The notes below the pieces were generated by a model that was given only the letters and a program-made list of their open reading frames with translations, did no database searches and was not told where the DNA came from. Both the position numbers and the translations under genes were made by a program. Source: Gigaspora margarita (taxonomy: Eukaryota > Glomeromycota > Glomeromycetes > Diversisporales > Gigasporaceae). Taken from it: a stretch of 64,000 nucleotides of DNA. Positions 59,639 through 64,000 of this stretch are shown here, piece after piece. The stretch lies in assembly GCA_009809945.1 (NCBI GenBank), contig WTPW01000658.1, positions 9,705 to 73,704 on the forward strand. The letters run 5' to 3'. Position 1 is the stretch's first letter. Each line of letters opens with the position of its first letter.

Positions 59639-59918
59639 ATAAACTGCTGAATACAAGACCCAGGTCTCTTTTATTCTACAAAAAATTAATTAGTAAAAAA
59701 AAAAAATTAATTAGTAAAAAATGAGAATAGGTCTAATACATAGAGGGATTTTGTATCAGCAGTTTAGGGCTATGTCATTAATTACCTAATTATTTTTTAT
59801 TAGAAGCCTACCCCCCTCTTCCACTCCTTAATATAAATTTGGTCAGGTTCCTATATATAATTTCAACATTTTTTACCTCCTCCCTCCCTAAAAAATAACC
59901 TGATTTTTGTCACTCCTC
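59639..59918. mobile_element. two adjacent MITEs in the polymerase fossil
   Basis: 59639-59766 has TIR TAAACTGCTGAATACAAGAC and, in reverse complement, TAAACTGCTGATACAAAATC. 59768-59918 is the reverse complement of the 150 bp MITE at 36352-36498 ('aacctgatttttgtca' at its right end). Coding of the polymerase resumes near 59920. Confidence 0.7.
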
Positions 59919-60625
59919 TTAAAGTATATAAAATTAGATATAGTTATAAATGAAATAACAGAAATCCTATTATTTGATCAGATTAACTGGTTTGGTTCTT
60001 GTATAGTCTTTAATACAGAAAAGCATCAAGGTGCTAAAAATACTTTTAAAAAAGACTTCTTTAAGCTTATAAACAATTCAGTTTATGCCAAAACTATGGA
60101 AAATATTTGTAAATATCAAGATATCAAGCTCATAGCTATAAATAATAAGCAAGATAAAAAGAAGTTTATTAAACAGATTCATAAATCCTCATTTAAGTTT
60201 GGTTGACAATTTGGAAATACTTTAGTAAGTGCACATATGGAAAAGGTTAGCATAACTTTTAACAAGCCTATAATTGTCTGAGTATCAGTACTAGTTCTTA
60301 GCAAACTTTTAATATATTATTTCTGGTATGGGTATATAAAAAAAAGATATAGTAATAAAGTCTAGCTCAGATATATGGATACAGACTCATTTATATTTCA
60401 AGTTGAGACTAAAGATATCTATAAAAACATGACTAAATGATCTGATTTTTTTGACATTAATGACTTAAAAGCTATAGGCCTTTTTAAAGATGAGACTTCA
60501 GGTAATATAATTACAGAATCTATACATATTCATACCAAGTCTTATTACTATGTTTTAGCAAATAAGTCTACAAAGTCTAAATATAGAAAAGTTAGCAAAA
60601 AGGGTATAAGTGAAATAGCTAAGGA

Positions 60626-61440
60626 CCCTAGACATCTCTGATGTATGTCTTTTTTTTTTTAGCAAATTGATTCAAATTTGATCTAAAGTTCAAATTTAAA
60701 CTTTAGCAAATTGAAGTTAATTTTAAAAAGGATTATAATTGAATATTTTGTTGAATTACTAAAATTTTATGCATGTTATATTTTATTTTTAGCAATTTAT
60801 TCACATTTTGCAAAAATCATTGTAACAAGTTAAGTTGTGCTATAATTATCGATCTGGATATAACAAGTCATTAATGGCTATATAGAATAAAGTAATAATC
60901 AATTATAATTGAAAATAAATAAAAGTAGTTGTAGCATATAATCAGGCTTTAGTATTAATAGCAACTTGGTACTTATCCTGCATATGTATTATGATCATTG
61001 ATTATGATTGTATATTTATAAACAAATAATTATATAATGCAATTGCGAATTAGTTATTAATTCATATAATAATTGCAATTAATATTATCTTTATGAGTTT
61101 TTGATCAAATTTAATAAAAAATTTTTTATTTGAATTCTATGAATTCATAGAATTAAAATAAGAAAATTTTTATCAAATTTGGTCAAGAACTCGTAGAGTT
61201 ATCTCTGATAAAAGTTCCTGTAAACAATTTTAATATAGCTTCTTTATAATATGATTTTTTTTTGCTTTTTCAAAATAACCCACTATTCGGTAATAATTTA
61301 CAAGAAATTTTACTATGCTAACTAAAAAAAATTATAACAAGACTTGTAGTGCATATCATCAACTAAAGAACTTCAAATTTTATAAAAAATATTAAAACTT
61401 ATGAAAATATTAACATTTTCTTTATAGAAATTTATAATTT
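60626..61440 (-). mobile_element. partial copy of the 3 kb foldback element
   Basis: 60626 starts with 'aaggaccctagacatctctg', like 35737 and 39300. 60900-61040 matches the complement of 38265-38440. 61080-61440 matches 36000-36350 directly. It appears to cut off the C-terminal end of the polymerase fossil. Confidence 0.55.
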
Positions 61441-61458
61441 TTTAATAATATTATAATT

Positions 61459-61925
61459 AAGTAGTCACTAGATTGTTACCAAATTGATACAATTTATTTT
61501 TTATATTAATATAAAATTGCTATGATGAAGTTATGATTATGGTAACCACATTGTGATGATATTATAACAATATTTAAAATAAATCAAATTACGATAATGC
61601 AAAAATATATTTGCGATAATGCAAAAACATATTTACGATTAAGTAACTAGTTGGTTACTAAATTGATATGATTATTTTTAAATATTAAAATAATATTACT
61701 ACAATAAAGTTATGATTATGGTAACTACATCGTAACAATATTATAACAATATTGTAACTATTTTGTAATAGCATTATAACCATTTACCAACAATTAAGCA
61801 GCAATATATTCGTGATTTAGTAATTAAATTGTCACAATTTAATAAAATTTTTCAACAGAATTTCTACTATGTGTTTATGATATTATAACAATTTTATTAC
61901 AATATATTTGTAATTATTTTACAAT
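61459..61925. repeat. tandem repeat, 182 bp unit x about 2.5
   Basis: 'aagtagtcactagattgtta' at 61459 recurs as 'aagtaactagttggttacta' at 61641. Both are followed by 'aaagttatgattatggtaac' like sequence. A third partial unit lies at about 61800. Noncoding. Confidence 0.65.
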
Positions 61926-61948
61926 AATACTTTTTTTGATTTATTATA

Positions 61949-62534
61949 TTATAAGGGAGATGGGGGTATTATGGACACCTTAAGGTTCTTACTAGCAAAA
62001 CTTTTTAATAAACAAATAGCTTTTTATACAATTTTTATTATTTGAACTATGCTTAATAAGGAATAAATTAATACAAAAAATCTTTATATCTTATATAGTT
62101 TTAGATATAAATAATTAGTACACAAATAGTATATAAACCTAAATTTTAGAGAGGAGGGGAGTATTGTGGACATAGGAATAATTTTTGATCTACTGGTCCC
62201 TTTTGGATGATTTTACTACCAAAATGATCGTTTCAGTGAGGCGATTCTAGCAAGTACAAAATCATTAAAATCCAATCACAGGATCCCAAGATCGTTAAAG
62301 GTTAAAATAGAAAAAAATTGCTAATTTAAAAATATATACAAAAACTTATATTTTGCATAAATGATAATATCTTGTGATCTAGTGGTTAGAATTGAATGAA
62401 TTTTATACCATTCAATTCGTCTCAAAGAGACGAATCGAATGGTACCAAAATTATCCAATTCCAATCACAGGATCATAAGATATCTCACCTGTCCACAATA
62501 CCCCCCCTGTCCACAATACCCCCGCCTCCCTTAT
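61949..62534. mobile_element. 0.59 kb TIR element, TIR around GGGGGTATTRTGGACA
   Basis: Left TATAAGGGAGATGGGGGTAT and right, in reverse complement, TATAAGGGAGGCGGGGGTAT. The right terminus 'ctgtccacaatacccc' is duplicated in tandem (62487-62522), and an internal copy lies at 62156. It contains the fourth GGTACC palindrome (62385-62475). Confidence 0.75.
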
Positions 62535-62639
62535 ATATATTTATTATATTCATAATTACAACAAAAATAACAAATAATAAAGTAACTACCATAAAATTAA
62601 TAAACCTATTGAAAATTATTAAAAAATTATATAGAGAAG

Positions 62640-64000
62640 AAATATGAAGAAATTGACAAAGAAATTCCAAGAAAATATTAAGTGATTCATAGAAAATCAT
62701 TAAAAAACTATCACAAGATAGTTAAATAATCATAAAGAGAACTAAAAGAATGTTAAAAAATATTTATTAAAATTGTAAAGAGAATTTCAACAAACTAAAA
62801 GAACTTTAGAAAATATTAGTGTGAACATCAAAATACTATAAAGAAAATATTAAATGATCTTTAGAAAAATTATTAAAAAATCATCACAAGATCATTAAAA
62901 ATCATAAAGAGAGTTTTGACAATCTAAAAGAACATTAGAAAATATTAATATGAATATCAAAGAACTTCAAAGAAAATATTAAATAATCCGTAGAAAAATC
63001 GTTAAAAAACTATCACAAGATCGTTAAGAATTATAAAGAGAACTAAAAGAATATTAGAAAATATTAATGTGAATGTCAAAGAACTTAAATAAAAATATTA
63101 AATAATCTGTAAAAAAATCATTAAAAAACCATTACAAGATCATTAAGAATCGTAAAGAGAGTTTTGACAAACTAAAAGAACATTAGAAAATATTAATGTG
63201 AATATCAAAAATACCATAAAGAAAATATTAAATAATCCATAAAAAAATTATTAAAAAACCATCACAAGATCGTTAAGAATCGTAAAGAGAGTTTCAACAA
63301 ACTAAAAAAATATTAGAAAATATTAATGTGATTGTCAAAGAACTTCAATGAAAATATTAAATAATCTGTAGAAAAATTATTAAAAACCCATCACAAAATC
63401 GTTAAGAATCATAAAGAGAGTTTCAACAAACTAAAAGAACATTAGAAAATATTAATGTAAATGTCAAAGAACTTCAATAAAAATATAAATAATCTGTAAA
63501 AAAATTGTTAAAAATCTATCACAAGATCGTTAAGAATCGTAAAGAGAATTAAAAGAACATTAGAAAACATTAATGTGAATGTCAAAGAACTTCAATAAAA
63601 ATATTAAATAATCCATAAAAAAATCATTAAAAACCCATCACAAGATCATTAAAAATCATAAAGAGAACTAAAAGAACATTAGAAAATATTAATGTGAATA
63701 TCAAAAATATCATTAAGAAAATATTAAATGATCCATAGAAAAATTGTTAAAAAACTATTACAAGATCGTTAAGAATCGTAAAGAGAGTTTCGATGAACTA
63801 AAAGAACATGATAAAATATTAATGTGAATGTCAAAAATACCATAAAGAAAATATTAAATAATCCATAGAAAAATCTTTAAAAACCCATCACAAGATCGTT
63901 AAGAATCATAAAGAGAACTAAAAGAACATTAGAAAATATTAATGTGAATGTCAAAAATACCATAAAGAAAATATTAAATAATTCATAAAAAAATCGTTAA
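62640..64000. repeat. satellite array with alternating about 121 bp and 130 bp units, runs off the window
   Basis: Ten or more units carry 'catcacaagatcgttaagaa', 'aactaaaagaacattagaaa' and 'attaatgtgaatgtcaaa'. Spacing of the 'cacaagatcgtt' word from 63011 on is 120-122 or 127-131 bp, with a first gap of 172 bp. The two lengths differ by whether 'gtttcaacaa' is present before 'actaaaagaac'. The unit is noncoding A-rich sequence. The array end is beyond 64000. Confidence 0.9.

Larger units (their letters stand above)
51060..60628 (+). pseudogene. family-B DNA polymerase gene fossil, spread over 9.6 kb by nested insertions
   Basis: Coding pieces lie at about 51060-51183, 51367-51849, 53277-53304, 54264-54393, 56491-56512, 57133-58023, 58558-59160, 59326-59638 and 59919-60628, roughly 3.3 kb in all. 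Early pieces carry YKGSGNSTDIKNYR, NIYTLLSENN and LIDPETNALSEK-like residues. The exonuclease start reads VIIANFEANTKKC (Asp of DFE now Asn). Then come CWIC, an HNF-GY-SYL stretch, polymerase motif A as TNNLNSWAISQ (Asp lost), KLINNSVYAKTMEN (motif B) and an intact YMDTDS (motif C, 60372-60389). The family is the protein-primed-like PolB of plasmids, Polinton-type elements and related viruses, common in Glomeromycotina genomes. Many stops are present. The parent element's other genes are not seen. Confidence 0.88.

Noticed and set aside
57133..60628. Mitochondrial plasmid polymerase read with TGA as Trp
   Set aside because: Trp is also encoded by TGG in several places. TAA and TAG stops and TGA at Arg positions also occur, and nuclear-type SINE and MITE insertions interrupt it. 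Decay explains the stops better.
62700..64000. CRISPR-like regularly spaced repeat
   Set aside because: The whole unit repeats with no unique spacers, and the context is eukaryotic. It is satellite DNA.

Overview
This is a very A+T-rich eukaryotic nuclear window with no intact host gene that I can support. Three things point to an arbuscular mycorrhizal fungus (Glomeromycotina). First, a broken BTB-BACK-TLDc gene at 12.3-14.3 kb is of the kind greatly expanded in those genomes. Second, two LINE retrotransposons have RNase H and C-terminal regions that resemble, as far as I remember, those of that lineage. Third, there is a fossil of a family-B DNA polymerase that is common in that lineage. 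The assignment rests on family recognition without a database search. Eight scattered single N bases suggest a draft assembly.

The window is almost entirely stacked mobile elements. From 1 to 8.4 kb there is a dispersed A/T-rich repeat, a 1.8 kb terminal-inverted-repeat (TIR) element, a 2.1 kb hAT-like element carrying another hAT-like element inside its own terminal repeat, and several MITEs. From 8.4 to 17.6 kb there are two long tRNA-headed retroposons (SINE-like, about 0.9-1.0 kb) on either side of the broken BTB-BACK-TLDc gene, which itself carries two MITEs and a recognisable intron. From 18.7 to 31.8 kb there is a 1.2 kb foldback hAT-like element, two minus-strand retroposons with perfect target site duplications (TSDs), minisatellites and a 5'-truncated LINE. 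From 32 to 42.1 kb there are two large palindromic elements (2.6 and 3.05 kb) with elements nested inside them, tandem repeats, and a PIF/Harbinger-type MITE with 25 bp perfect TIRs.

From 42.1 to 49.6 kb lies a full-length minus-strand LINE of 7.45 kb bounded by a perfect 20 bp TSD. ORF1 has RRM-like folds. ORF2 has an endonuclease, a reverse transcriptase, an RNase H and a CCHC zinc motif. Both frames carry stops and single-base frameshifts, mostly in homopolymers. From 51.1 to 60.6 kb a single DNA polymerase B gene of roughly 3.3 kb has been spread over 9.6 kb by at least eight later insertions. At two of them the host reading frame resumes exactly when the insert and one TSD copy are removed. 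The window ends in a satellite array (62.7-64.0 kb) with two alternating unit lengths that runs past the end.

The most coherent system is the LINE/SINE partnership. The full LINE, the truncated LINE and all five complete tRNA-headed retroposons end in an AATAAA-containing segment, a small hairpin and an A-rich tail. This fits LINE machinery mobilising the SINEs, but it is an inference. The second theme is decay biased to G:C>A:T. Catalytic Asp codons have become Asn, and Trp or Arg codons have become stops.
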